DNA of 64,000 bases, taken from the NCBI RefSeq assembly GCF_019443125.1, contig NZ_JAHYXK010000008.1, positions 1 through 64,000 of the forward strand, read 5' to 3'. Shown in pieces: positions 1 through 6,512 of this stretch (its first letter is position 1; each line of letters starts with the position of its first letter). The DNA comes from Pontibacter aydingkolensis (GTDB lineage Bacteria; Bacteroidota; Bacteroidia; Cytophagales; Hymenobacteraceae). The position numbers were made by a program, and so were the translations under genes. The notes under the pieces are model-generated. The model saw nothing but the letters and a program-made list of their open reading frames with translations, made no database searches and was not told the DNA's origin.

Positions 1-39
1 TACTCGCAGTCCTTACTTGGAAAAAGGGAGAACAACCTC
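1..39 (+). other. 3' tail of an upstream integron cassette, cut by the window edge
   Basis: These bases precede the first attC site. All three + frames are open here, so the coding frame of the upstream cassette cannot be decided. One frame runs through the attC and ends in a TGA that overlaps the ATG at 138 (ATGA). Another stops at about 53-55 inside the attC left arm. Either could be the real C-terminus. Confidence 0.35.
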
Positions 40-124
40 GACCAACAATGTCTAGATGCCATTGGAGGTACACGCAGAGCACAGCGACCCTCCAACGAAA
101 CACCATCTAGACCAAACGTTGTGG
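40..124 (+). other. attC site 0, end of the upstream cassette
   Basis: The 85-nt site runs from an R''-like GACCAAC (40-46) to R' GTTGTGG (118-124). TCTAGATG (51-58) pairs with CATCTAGA (104-111), and TTGGAGG (62-68) pairs with CCTCCAA (89-95). The R'' box predicts that the missing upstream cassette begins GTTGGTC. Confidence 0.75.
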
Positions 125-137
125 GGTATAAAAATTT

Positions 138-1070
138 ATGAAAAGTATAACTCTAATCGTACTTCTTCTGATACTGGTCAACTTCACTTGTCTTGGACAG
201 GTGAATGGTTTTGATTACAGTCCAAATCACTTGAAAGGTTATAAGAAAATTGTCTCTACGAGCACTCTGCGTTCCACACCAACGGATAGTCTAAAACTGA
301 AGACAGTGTACAACATTGATAACTCAGGCAGAATCACCATCATAGAATCTTTTGAGAACGGAGAGAAGGTTCACTTTGGGAGTCACACTTACAACTCAAA
401 GGGGCAGTTAACGGCAATTAAGAATCACAACCAAGTTTATTCATACGATGAAAAGGTAAAAGACCATGTTCCTGCCGTCAGTGAAGATATTTACTTTCTT
501 ACTTTGATGGAATACAACAATAATCAGCTCTCAAAAGAGTCTGAGTATACTTACTACAAAGGCACAGGTTCTCTTGATGCTATACATCAGTATGAGTATG
601 ATAAGCAGGGAAGAAAGATAAAAGAAACGCACACAGACTTATACGAAGGCATAGCTGTAGCTTTTGCAAGCAATTCTGTCGTTATTGATTCAATATACAA
701 CAAGGGAGAAGCTGTCAGAACAATTTCTACCTACAGCTATTCTAAGAATTTAGTAAAATCTACAGATATAGACGAGAATGGTGAGAAAAGCAGATACTCA
801 TACATCACACTCAATGCTAAGGGAAAACCTGTTTCCATAAAGTATACAGACATGGACGGAGCTGAAATAGAAAGTATCTATTATGAGTACAATAGTGATG
901 GATATTTAACCCGAAGAAAAAGAAAAGTTGTAGACCCGTCTAAGCTGAAAGGGGATATTTTAGCAGAAGATGATTTTAGAATAGAATACGGGAAAAACAA
1001 ACTACCTGCAAAAGTTATAACCTACCATAAGGGTCAGATTGTTTCTAAGAATTTATTAGACTATCAATAA
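138..1070 (+). CDS. Cassette 1: secreted YD/RHS-like repeat protein, function unknown
   Basis: This 310-residue protein has a classical signal peptide: a lysine near the start and a hydrophobic stretch at residues 5-17, with cleavage likely near LGQ. The rest is rich in short tyrosine and asparagine/aspartate-glycine units of the form YxYDxxGR or YEYNSDGY (about residues 58, 152, 198 and 284). This resembles the YD repeats of RHS-type secreted proteins but lacks the length and core domain of a full Rhs toxin. The start is 20 nt after the attC crossover, and the stop is 6 nt before the R'' box of the next attC, so the gene fills its cassette. Base composition is AT-richer than the chromosome to the right. 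Function is not recognised. Confidence 0.75.
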   Translation: MKSITLIVLLLILVNFTCLGQVNGFDYSPNHLKGYKKIVSTSTLRSTPTDSLKLKTVYNIDNSGRITIIESFENGEKVHFGSHTYNSKGQLTAIKNHNQVYSYDEKVKDHVPAVSEDIYFLTLMEYNNNQLSKESEYTYYKGTGSLDAIHQYEYDKQGRKIKETHTDLYEGIAVAFASNSVVIDSIYNKGEAVRTISTYSYSKNLVKSTDIDENGEKSRYSYITLNAKGKPVSIKYTDMDGAEIESIYYEYNSDGYLTRRKRKVVDPSKLKGDILAEDDFRIEYGKNKLPAKVITYHKGQIVSKNLLDYQ

Positions 1071-1076
1071 TTACAT

Positions 1077-1127
1077 CCCACAACAAAACCTATAGTGCAT
1101 AAACGCACCATAGCAAAGCCGTTGAGC
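1077..1127 (+). other. attC site 1, between cassettes 1 and 2
   Basis: R'' CCCACAAC (1077-1084) is the exact complement of the start of cassette 1 (118-125). CTATAGTGC (1090-1098) pairs with GCACCATAG (1105-1113) with one mismatch. R' GTTGAGC lies at 1121-1127. Length is 51 nt. Confidence 0.85.
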
Positions 1128-1136
1128 TTAATAGGA

Positions 1137-1694
1137 ATGATAAAAGAGAAAGTGAGAATAGACTCTGGTGAGCATAGTAGTCTTGTAGTAACGCTTAAAA
1201 GAGAAGCGAACTACCTGATTCTATTTCTTACAGGGGCTTGGTCGCTTGTTTGGGCTGGCATCACATTGACGATACTTTATGGCTTAGCTACCAATCCTGA
1301 AAAAATAGACGGTGAGCTAATTATTTTCACAACTCTCATTCTACTGGCAGGAGTGTTTGTAATCAAATACTTCCTGTGGCACCTAAATGGAAAAGAAAGA
1401 ATTGATTTAAATGCTCAGGAGCTAACAGTTCAAAAGCTTGGCACAATCCTGACTTCTAAAAGAAAGTATGAATTAAGCCAAATAGACAATTTTAGAGTGG
1501 TGACAAAACAAACGTCCCCTTTGATATTCAGAATGTATGGGATTACTGGTGGGCAAATACAGTTCGGGTACTATGGAAACAACAAGGTCTTTGGGCAGAC
1601 TCTAAGTAAAAAGGAAGCACAGAGCATAGTTGATGTTCTGAATGAAAAACTAATTAGCTCAACAAGAGCTAAAAAGAACCAAGGCTCATTTTAG
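1137..1694 (+). CDS. Cassette 2: small membrane protein with a PH-like C-terminal region
   Basis: I chose the ATG at 1137. The longer frame from a GTG at 1095 begins inside the attC hairpin and is unlikely. The 185-residue product has two hydrophobic segments at about residues 25-49 and 60-82, then a soluble C-terminal half. That half (lysine-rich strands, a conserved-looking ERIDLNAQELTVQK stretch) resembles bacterial PH-like domains of small membrane proteins, but the match is by eye only. The last dozen residues and the TAG stop are encoded by the following attC, so the C-terminus depends on which attC the cassette carries. Function is unknown. Confidence 0.7.
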   Translation: MIKEKVRIDSGEHSSLVVTLKREANYLILFLTGAWSLVWAGITLTILYGLATNPEKIDGELIIFTTLILLAGVFVIKYFLWHLNGKERIDLNAQELTVQKLGTILTSKRKYELSQIDNFRVVTKQTSPLIFRMYGITGGQIQFGYYGNNKVFGQTLSKKEAQSIVDVLNEKLISSTRAKKNQGSF

Positions 1695-1708
1695 CCAAGA
1701 CGTTATGG
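1657..1708 (+). other. attC site 2, between cassettes 2 and 3
   Basis: R'' GCTCAAC (1657-1663) is a perfect RYYYAAC box and the exact complement of GTTGAGC at the start of cassette 2. GCTAAAA (1668-1674) pairs perfectly with TTTTAGC (1689-1695). R' GTTATGG is at 1702-1708. The stop of gene 2 lies inside the hairpin. Confidence 0.88.
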
Positions 1709-1728
1709 GCAATAAAAAAACTAAAAAA

Positions 1729-2856
1729 ATGAAGTTGATTATACTTTTAATTCTTGGAATTACAATTTCAAGCTGCAATAAACATTCAAAAAACATTACA
1801 AATAGCAAAATTGATAGTGTTAAGATTTCAATAGAAAAAAATGCCGATTCTCTGCTTCTTGATCCTAAAATAAATTCAGTTTCAATTGGTATTTATAAAG
1901 ATGGAAAAATCTACACAGAGCATTTTGGAGAATTGGATAAGGGAATAGGGAATAAACCAACAAATGCAACAATATATGAAATTGCTTCTGTTAGCAAATC
2001 TTTCACAGGGACTTTGGTCGCTCAAGCTATTCTCGATAAGAAAATTAATTTGGACGATGATATTCGAATGTATCTTGAGGGAGCTTTTCCGAATTTAGAA
2101 TACAATAATAGTCCTATAAAAATAAAGCACCTTATTACTCATACTTCTGGACTTCCAAGGTCCTTACCAACCAGTATAGATGCTCTCTTCGATAATATTG
2201 ATGAGAAACTTCCATTTAAAATATATGAGATAGAAAACAACTATAGTAAAACTCAATTTTTGGGTGACTTACAAACTGTAAAGATTGCTGCTATACCTGG
2301 AACTAGCTTTAACTATTCAAATGCTGATACAGAGGTAATGGCTCACATTTTAGAAAAAGTATATAAAATGACTTATGACCAGTTATTACAAAAATTTATT
2401 TGTAAACCAGCTGGAATGAAAAATACTAAAGTGAAATTATCAGCAGAAGAATCAAAAAGATTAGCAAATGGCTATGGGGAAACTAATGAACTAGTCCCTC
2501 ATTTCGCAAATACTTTATGGGGAGCAGATGGTGGTATAAAATCAACCACTTCTGATTTAGTAAATTATATGAAGTTTCAACTTGATAGCACCAATTTGGC
2601 AGCAACAGAATCTCATCATTTAATTTTTTCTGGAAACGGAATAAAAATGGGGTATCTGTGGCCAATAATGAATAACGCTGAAGATGGTATCTACTACAGC
2701 ATTCACGGTGGCGCATTTGGTACACAAAACTACTTTTTAATTATTCCTAGTTATAATTTAGGTGTATCCATAATTACAAATCAAAGTGGACCTGAAACGC
2801 AAGACAAATTATGGAATACGATGAAAAACTTACTAACTGACATAAAGAAATTATAA
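1729..2856 (+). CDS. Cassette 3: serine hydrolase lipoprotein of the beta-lactamase/penicillin-binding fold
   Basis: Numbering from the ATG at 1729, this 375-residue protein has a lipoprotein signal with the lipobox Cys at residue 16 (ISSC). It keeps the class C/PBP4-like catalytic set: SVSK at 87-90 (SxxK), YSN at 196-198 (YxN) and HGG near 326, which replaces the KTG box. Such proteins are periplasmic or outer-membrane esterases or peptidases. The family gives no evidence of beta-lactam resistance. An in-frame ATG at 1705, inside R', adds eight residues. I prefer 1729 because an A-rich leader precedes it. The stop lies 2 nt before the next R'' box. The gene is markedly AT-rich. Confidence 0.85.
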   Translation: MKLIILLILGITISSCNKHSKNITNSKIDSVKISIEKNADSLLLDPKINSVSIGIYKDGKIYTEHFGELDKGIGNKPTNATIYEIASVSKSFTGTLVAQAILDKKINLDDDIRMYLEGAFPNLEYNNSPIKIKHLITHTSGLPRSLPTSIDALFDNIDEKLPFKIYEIENNYSKTQFLGDLQTVKIAAIPGTSFNYSNADTEVMAHILEKVYKMTYDQLLQKFICKPAGMKNTKVKLSAEESKRLANGYGETNELVPHFANTLWGADGGIKSTTSDLVNYMKFQLDSTNLAATESHHLIFSGNGIKMGYLWPIMNNAEDGIYYSIHGGAFGTQNYFLIIPSYNLGVSIITNQSGPETQDKLWNTMKNLLTDIKKL

Positions 2857-2858
2857 AA

Positions 2859-2927
2859 GCCCATAACATTATATAAAAGCCAGCCTCGGCCACCAGCCTC
2901 CTCCGCCCTTTATACTAACCGTTACGG
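2859..2927 (+). other. attC site 3, between cassettes 3 and 4
   Basis: R'' GCCCATAAC (2859-2867) is the exact 9-nt complement of the start of cassette 3 (1702-1710). TATAAAAG (2872-2879) pairs with CTTTATA (2908-2914) with one bulged A, like the extrahelical bases of known attC sites. R' GTTACGG is at 2921-2927. The central part carries CAGCCTC twice. Confidence 0.88.
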
Positions 2928-2995
2928 GAAATAAAGAATTATAAAAGGGCAATATTTTTTTATAGATTATAGTAACTTTTAAGTTACATTTACTG

Positions 2996-3352
2996 TTGAA
3001 AATACAGCAGATGGAGAAAATCAGAGAAATCATTGCTTACAAAAACTACTTTGAAGATTTCTTGAAAGAGCAGCCCGTTAAGGTGCAGGACAAGATATTC
3101 AAGATTTTGGAAGCGATAGAAACACTTGAGCGAGTGCCTCAGAATTACCTGAAGCACTTGACAGGCACAGACGGATTATATGAAGCACGTGTACAACTTG
3201 CTTCGAACATTTGGCGGGTGTTCTGTTTTTTCGACGAAGGCAAGCTGGTCATCTTGCTGAACGGCTTTCAGAAGAAAACACAGAAAACACCAAAGAAAGA
3301 AATTGACAAGGCACTACAATTAATGGCTGAATATTATGAAGGGAAAAGATAA
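2996..3352 (+). CDS. higB: Cassette 4: HigB/RelE-type mRNA interferase toxin
   Basis: This 118-residue protein belongs to the phage-derived Gp49-like/HigB group of the RelE superfamily, which cleaves mRNA on ribosomes. Recognisable blocks are the central GLYEARVQLASNIWRVFCFF strand region and the C-terminal [10 protein letters not shown] motif. I call the TTG at 2996 because it aligns with the start of the paralogue in cassette 5 and lies 3 nt after TACATTTA (2985-2992), a -7-like element. The ATG at 3011 is the alternative and would shorten the protein by five residues. The gene overlaps its antitoxin by 17 nt, so the two are translationally coupled, with the toxin first as in HigBA. Confidence 0.85.
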   Translation: MKIQQMEKIREIIAYKNYFEDFLKEQPVKVQDKIFKILEAIETLERVPQNYLKHLTGTDGLYEARVQLASNIWRVFCFFDEGKLVILLNGFQKKTQKTPKKEIDKALQLMAEYYEGKR

Positions 3353-3647
3353 ACAAAGAGAAGTTAGTTCTTGGGCAGACATCAAGAACAGAGTATACGG
3401 GGTGAAGGGAACAGAGAGACGTGATAACCTTGACAGAGAGTTTGAATCTTTCAAAATCGGGCTTGAATTGAAAAAGGCCCGTGAAGCTCGACATCTTACC
3501 CAACAGGAGTTAGGGGAAATCATTGATAAGAAAAGAACTTACATATCCAGAGTTGAAAATGACGGGAGTAACCTAACGCTCAAAACCTTATTCGATATTG
3601 TTGAAAAAGGGTTGGGTGGAAAAGTTAAAATCTCTATTGAGCTTTAA
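3336..3647 (+). CDS. higA: Cassette 4: HigA/XRE-family antitoxin
   Basis: This 103-residue protein has a helix-turn-helix of the XRE/Cro type at about residues 48-97 (LKKAREARHLTQQELGEII, then KKRTYISRVEND). The N-terminal half probably wraps the toxin. It follows higB with a 17-nt overlap. HigA proteins neutralise HigB and repress their own promoter. The stop is 16 nt before the R'' box, so toxin and antitoxin move as one cassette with their own promoter. Confidence 0.87.
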   Translation: MKGKDKQREVSSWADIKNRVYGVKGTERRDNLDREFESFKIGLELKKAREARHLTQQELGEIIDKKRTYISRVENDGSNLTLKTLFDIVEKGLGGKVKISIEL

Positions 3648-3662
3648 AAGAAGAATTAATAC

Positions 3663-3728
3663 CCCGTAACCCAGTGCAGCCGTAACCCTTTGCTATGCTA
3701 AAGGCTTCGGCTGCACAAACCGTTATAT
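3663..3728 (+). other. attC site 4, between cassettes 4 and 5
   Basis: R'' CCCGTAAC (3663-3670) complements the start of cassette 4 (2921-2928). GTGCAGCCG (3674-3682) pairs perfectly with CGGCTGCAC (3708-3716), with an inner CCTTT/AAAGG stem. R' GTTATAT is at 3722-3728. This is the strongest hairpin of the seven. Confidence 0.9.
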
Positions 3729-3763
3729 GCGATTTCAAAATATGAATTGCTATTTCAACAAAG

Positions 3764-3794
3764 TTTCACTTTAGGGCAACTTTTTATATCTTTA
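3764..3794 (+). promoter_or_regulatory. Near-consensus Bacteroidota promoter of the cassette 5 toxin-antitoxin operon
   Basis: TTTC (3764-3767), a 19-nt spacer and TATCTTTA (3787-3794) match TTTG-N19-TAnnTTTG with one mismatch in each box. Only 4 nt separate it from the GTG start at 3799, so the mRNA should be leaderless or nearly so. Confidence 0.5.
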
Positions 3795-3798
3795 CTTC

Positions 3799-4146
3799 GT
3801 GAATGATAAAGGAAAACATCGGAGAATAATTTTCTATAAAGAGTACTTCCAAGAATTCTTTCTTAAGCAAAGGGATAAGGTGAGAGATAAAATTATCTGG
3901 ACCCTTGACTTAATTGAAGAACTTGAAAGGATACCTGAAGCCTATCTCAAGCATTTAGAAAATACTCACGGTCTCTATGAGATTCGGGTACAGCAAGGAA
4001 ATGATATCTTTCGGATTTTCTGTTTTTTTGATGAAGGGAAATTAGTGGTTTTAGCTAATGGCTTTCAAAAGAAAACCCAGAAGACGCCGACAAAGGAAAT
4101 AGAAAGAGCATTAAAAATCAAAGGAGAGTATGAAAGCGAGAAATAA
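3799..4146 (+). CDS. higB: Cassette 5: second HigB/RelE-type mRNA interferase toxin
   Basis: This 115-residue paralogue of the cassette 4 toxin shares the YKxYF N-terminus, the YLKHL and GLYEIRV blocks, [15 protein letters not shown], and [10 protein letters not shown]. By eye, well over half of the residues are identical. The GTG at 3799 is the only in-frame start near the N-terminus and sits directly behind a promoter. It overlaps the antitoxin gene by 17 nt, exactly as in cassette 4. The nucleotide sequences have diverged, so this is not a recent tandem copy. Confidence 0.87.
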   Translation: MNDKGKHRRIIFYKEYFQEFFLKQRDKVRDKIIWTLDLIEELERIPEAYLKHLENTHGLYEIRVQQGNDIFRIFCFFDEGKLVVLANGFQKKTQKTPTKEIERALKIKGEYESEK

Positions 4147-4435
4147 TAACATCATGACACTCGACCAGTTCAAAGATAAGCACTACGGTAAAGTAGGAAC
4201 CCGAAAGCGTGATGATCTGGAAGAAGGATATGAAAACTTCAAAATTGGCGCCTTAATCCATGAAGCCAGATTAGAAAAAGGTTTAACTCAAGAAGAGTTA
4301 GCTGCAAAAGTTGGTACTTCTAAATCCTATATCTCCAAAATTGAAAATAATATCAAGGAAGTGCGTTTATCGACCTTAAAAAAAATCATTGAGCTAGGTT
4401 TAGAAGGACATTTAGAACTTTCAATCAAATTATAA
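4130..4435 (+). CDS. higA: Cassette 5: second HigA/XRE-family antitoxin
   Basis: This 101-residue XRE-family protein has an HTH at about residues 44-90 ([19 protein letters not shown], then [11 protein letters not shown]). The ATG at 4130 overlaps higB by 17 nt. A second in-frame ATG at 4154 would begin at MTLDQFKDK and is possible. It resembles the cassette 4 antitoxin in the RRDNL/KRDDL and FKIG blocks. The helix 3 region facing DNA differs, which bears on whether the two modules cross-regulate. Confidence 0.87.
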   Translation: MKARNNNIMTLDQFKDKHYGKVGTRKRDDLEEGYENFKIGALIHEARLEKGLTQEELAAKVGTSKSYISKIENNIKEVRLSTLKKIIELGLEGHLELSIKL

Positions 4436-4459
4436 CCCTTGGGGAAAAGAAGCAAAACA

Positions 4460-4526
4460 GCATATAACACAGCGCTGCTTAAACCTTCACTCCGTTACTG
4501 GCTTCGTCTACACCAGTCCGTTGGGC
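4460..4526 (+). other. attC site 5, between cassettes 5 and 6
   Basis: R'' GCATATAAC (4460-4468) is the exact 9-nt complement of the start of cassette 5 (3722-3730). R' GTTGGGC is at 4520-4526. Internal pairing is weaker than in the other sites: the clearest stem is ACTGG (4497-4501) with CCAGT (4513-4517), displaced to the right. This may be a decayed or hybrid site. Confidence 0.75.
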
Positions 4527-4579
4527 GAGACAAAAACCAATAACAACAGTATAATAAAATAAGCGTAAATTGTGACACC

Positions 4580-4882
4580 ATGAAAGCTATCAGAGATCAT
4601 ATACAGCAAATTAAGAAGCTGTGCGATGAGCATAGTGTTCGCTCTTTGTTTGCATTTGGCTCTGTAACAACGGATAGATTTAAGCCTGACAGTGATATTG
4701 ATCTAGTTGTGGACATTGCTTCTGATGATCCCATAGAATACTCTGACCATTACTTTGCATTAAAATTTCAATTAGAACAAATACTCCAAAGGGAGATCGA
4801 CCTTCTAGAGCAGAAAGCAATCAGGAATCCGTTTCTCAAACAGGAGATTGATCAGACGAAGATACTTGTTTATGGAAAGTGA
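4580..4882 (+). CDS. mntA: Cassette 6: MntA-type minimal nucleotidyltransferase antitoxin
   Basis: This 100-residue minimal nucleotidyltransferase has the family signature GS at 27-28 and DID at 39-41 (FGSVTTDRFKPDSDIDLVV region). In characterised MntA/HepT pairs this enzyme transfers AMP groups to the tyrosine of the HEPN toxin and so silences it. The ATG at 4580 is about 55 nt after the crossover point. The last 11 nt overlap the start of the HEPN gene. Confidence 0.88.
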   Translation: MKAIRDHIQQIKKLCDEHSVRSLFAFGSVTTDRFKPDSDIDLVVDIASDDPIEYSDHYFALKFQLEQILQREIDLLEQKAIRNPFLKQEIDQTKILVYGK

Positions 4883-5132
4883 AATCCGCATTTGGCTGGC
4901 TGACATCAAAAAAGCAATTTCTGAAATAAATCAGTTTTTACCCGCCCAGAAGAATTTTCTACTCTTTCAAAAAGACCTAAAGACAATAAGGGCAGTTGAG
5001 CGCAATCTGGAAATAATTGGTGAAGCTATCAACAGGATATTGAAAGTTGAGCCTGCCATACAGATAACACATGCTCGCAGAATTGTAGACACTAGAAATA
5101 GAATAATTCACGGCTATGATACCGTATCTTAA
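4872..5132 (+). pseudogene. hepT: Cassette 6: HepT-type HEPN RNase toxin with a premature stop
   Basis: From the ATG at 4872 the frame encodes 86 residues of a DUF86/HEPN protein. It contains the full RX4HXY motif (R75, H80, Y82), holding the RNase residues and the tyrosine AMPylated by MntA. A TAA at 5130-5132 then ends translation. The same frame continues without another stop through GAT ATT ATA TGG to a TAA at 5202-5204, and the read-through encodes the usual family ending (DIIWAIVIRELP, then a glutamate-rich helix). The 5204 stop is 9 nt before the R'' box, the spacing seen in the other cassettes. A single change such as GAA to TAA explains it. The toxin is probably inactivated, although a shortened active form or a sequencing error cannot be excluded. 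Confidence 0.8.
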
Positions 5133-5213
5133 GATATTATATGGGCTATCGTAATCCGGGAACTACCAAATCTTGAACTCGAAATAGAAGCACTGTTGAA
5201 ATAAAATTGCCTG

Positions 5214-5265
5214 GCCCAACACAACCTAAAACATACCAAGGCGTGCTTTAGCCACACCGTTGGCA
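5214..5265 (+). other. attC site 6, right end of the array
   Basis: R'' GCCCAAC (5214-5220) complements GTTGGGC at the start of cassette 6. CTAAA (5226-5230) pairs with TTTAG (5247-5251), with an inner CAT/GTG and CC/GG stem. R' GTTGGCA is at 5259-5265. No gene or further R'' partner follows, and the purine nucleoside phosphorylase terminator begins at 5342. Confidence 0.85.
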
Positions 5266-5341
5266 AGTAAATAAATTTAAGGAGCTAACATTTTTAACGA
5301 AGAGTACTTTCCCAAATTTAAGTTTCCTGGCTCAGCAACTT

Positions 5342-5395
5342 CTGGCAAAGTATAAAAGGGCGAAGATATCTCCCCGCCCTTTTGTACTTTGCCAG
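5342..5395. terminator. Long perfect hairpin, terminator of the purine nucleoside phosphorylase gene
   Basis: Two 21-nt arms (5342-5362 and 5375-5395) pair with a single T-G position around a 12-nt loop. The left arm contains AAAGTATAAAAGGGCG. It ends 6 nt before the stop of the minus-strand gene at 5402 and also shields that gene from the cassette array. Confidence 0.75.
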
Positions 5396-5401
5396 AATTA
5401 C

Positions 5402-6217
5402 TTACTGTATTCTTACCAATTCTTTGATAAGTGCGGTCATTTTTGGCTCGGCGATGGCTGCAGCTACCAGTATATCCGACAACACTACTTTCTTGATTCT
5501 GTCCGGTGTGCACATATCGGTGATTACCGACACGGCAAATACAGGCATACCCATGTGGCGCGCGGCAATTACTTCCGGCACAGTAGACATTCCTACGGCA
5601 TCTCCTCCGATGATACTGATATACTTATACTCGGCTGGTGTTTCCAACATTGGCCCTGGCACACTTGCATATACGCCTTCTTTCAGGTCAAAGCCTGCAT
5701 CTTCGGCTATTACCATAGCCTGGCGCACCATTTCCTCGTTATAGGCATCGCTCATATCCGGAAAGCGCGGGCCCAGCTCATCCAGGTTCTTGCCTACTAG
5801 CGGGTTGCTTGGCTGCAGGTTAATATGATCTGTGATCACCATCAGGTCGCTGGTGTTAAAGGCTGGATTAAGACCACCCGCAGCATTTGACACAAACAGC
5901 TTTTTAACGCCCATCAATTTCATCACACGAACCGGAAACACTACCTGGTCCATGGTGTATCCTTCGTAATAATGAAAACGGCCCTGCATTACCACCACAG
6001 CTCTGCCAGCCAGTTTACCAAAGGTAAGTTTACCGGAGTGGCTCTCTACTGTAGAAACCGGAAAGTTCGGGATCTCTGCATAAGAGATGCTGTGCTCCAC
6101 TTCTACATCATTTATAAGCGCACCCAGGCCGGTGCCAAGTATAATTCCAAATTCCGGTGCGAAATCTCCAATGCGGTGCTGTAAGTAGCTGGTTGTTTCC
6201 TGTAATAACTGCATCAT
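5402..6217 (-). CDS. punA: Purine-nucleoside phosphorylase (inosine/guanosine type)
   Basis: This 271-residue trimeric-type PNP splits purine nucleosides with phosphate to the free base and ribose-1-phosphate for purine salvage. Seen here are the N-terminal GIILGTGLGAL phosphate loop, HSGKL, the QGRFHYYEGY block, SNAAGGLNP, and GDAVGMSTVPEVIAARHMG near the C-terminus, which carries the purine-site residues. Length is normal for the family. A second ATG three bases inside the frame is equally possible. It stands alone between two terminators. Confidence 0.93.
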   Translation of the reverse strand: MMQLLQETTSYLQHRIGDFAPEFGIILGTGLGALINDVEVEHSISYAEIPNFPVSTVESHSGKLTFGKLAGRAVVVMQGRFHYYEGYTMDQVVFPVRVMKLMGVKKLFVSNAAGGLNPAFNTSDLMVITDHINLQPSNPLVGKNLDELGPRFPDMSDAYNEEMVRQAMVIAEDAGFDLKEGVYASVPGPMLETPAEYKYISIIGGDAVGMSTVPEVIAARHMGMPVFAVSVITDMCTPDRIKKVVLSDILVAAAIAEPKMTALIKELVRIQ

Positions 6218-6428
6218 ATGTTTAATGTTGAATGACTGATTTAGTGAATGAGTGAATTTAATTTTAGTGTTTAGCTGAGCAAAGTAACGTGTTCAAACGC
6301 TTAGTTAAAATGACTTTCATTATGCTTATACTTTGCGATTGACTACTAAGCTATACTTGTAAGCAGCTATTCTCCGCACCTGAAAGTATAGGCCGGCAAG
6401 TTGCAAAAAAATAGGTTGCCCTAAAAAC

Positions 6429-6466
6429 AAAACCGCCTTCAGGTAAATACCCAAAGGCGGTTTTTA
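6429..6466 (-). terminator. Intrinsic terminator downstream of sppA
   Basis: AAAACCGCCTT (6429-6439) pairs with AAGGCGGTTTT (6454-6464). The minus-strand transcript of sppA enters it and leaves through a T-rich run. Confidence 0.75.
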
Positions 6467-6512
6467 TACTTAGGGAGCTATTGAGTTCATTCACTCAATC
6501 ACTCATTCTTAA

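Larger units (their letters stand above)
40..5265 (+). mobile_element. Integron-type gene-cassette array with six complete cassettes and seven attC sites
   Basis: All genes are on the + strand and each one or two genes are followed by a hairpin-forming site ending in GTT. The first bases of each cassette are exactly complementary to the R'' box of its own attC: GTTGTGGG with CCCACAAC (8 nt), GTTGAGC with GCTCAAC (7), GTTATGGGC with GCCCATAAC (9), GTTACGGG with CCCGTAAC (8), GTTATATGC with GCATATAAC (9), GTTGGGC with GCCCAAC (7). That relation is expected only if each segment once existed as a circle joined at G/TT. The attC bodies differ widely in sequence, unlike the uniform sites of Vibrio arrays. 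Three toxin-antitoxin modules are typical of sedentary chromosomal integrons. No intI is in view, so this is either the tail of a complete integron or an integrase-less array. Confidence 0.9.

Noticed and set aside
1095..1136. GTG start extending gene 2 upstream
   Set aside because: The start lies inside the attC hairpin and the added residues are not hydrophobic or conserved-looking. The ATG at 1137 gives a normal membrane protein.
1729..2856. Antibiotic-resistance beta-lactamase cassette
   Set aside because: The motifs fit the broad serine-hydrolase family with HGG in place of KTG. Nothing supports beta-lactam hydrolysis.
2859..2927. Reading the attC sites as rho-independent terminators
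   Set aside because: The sites lack T runs, and the long-range match of R'' to the cassette start cannot be explained by termination.
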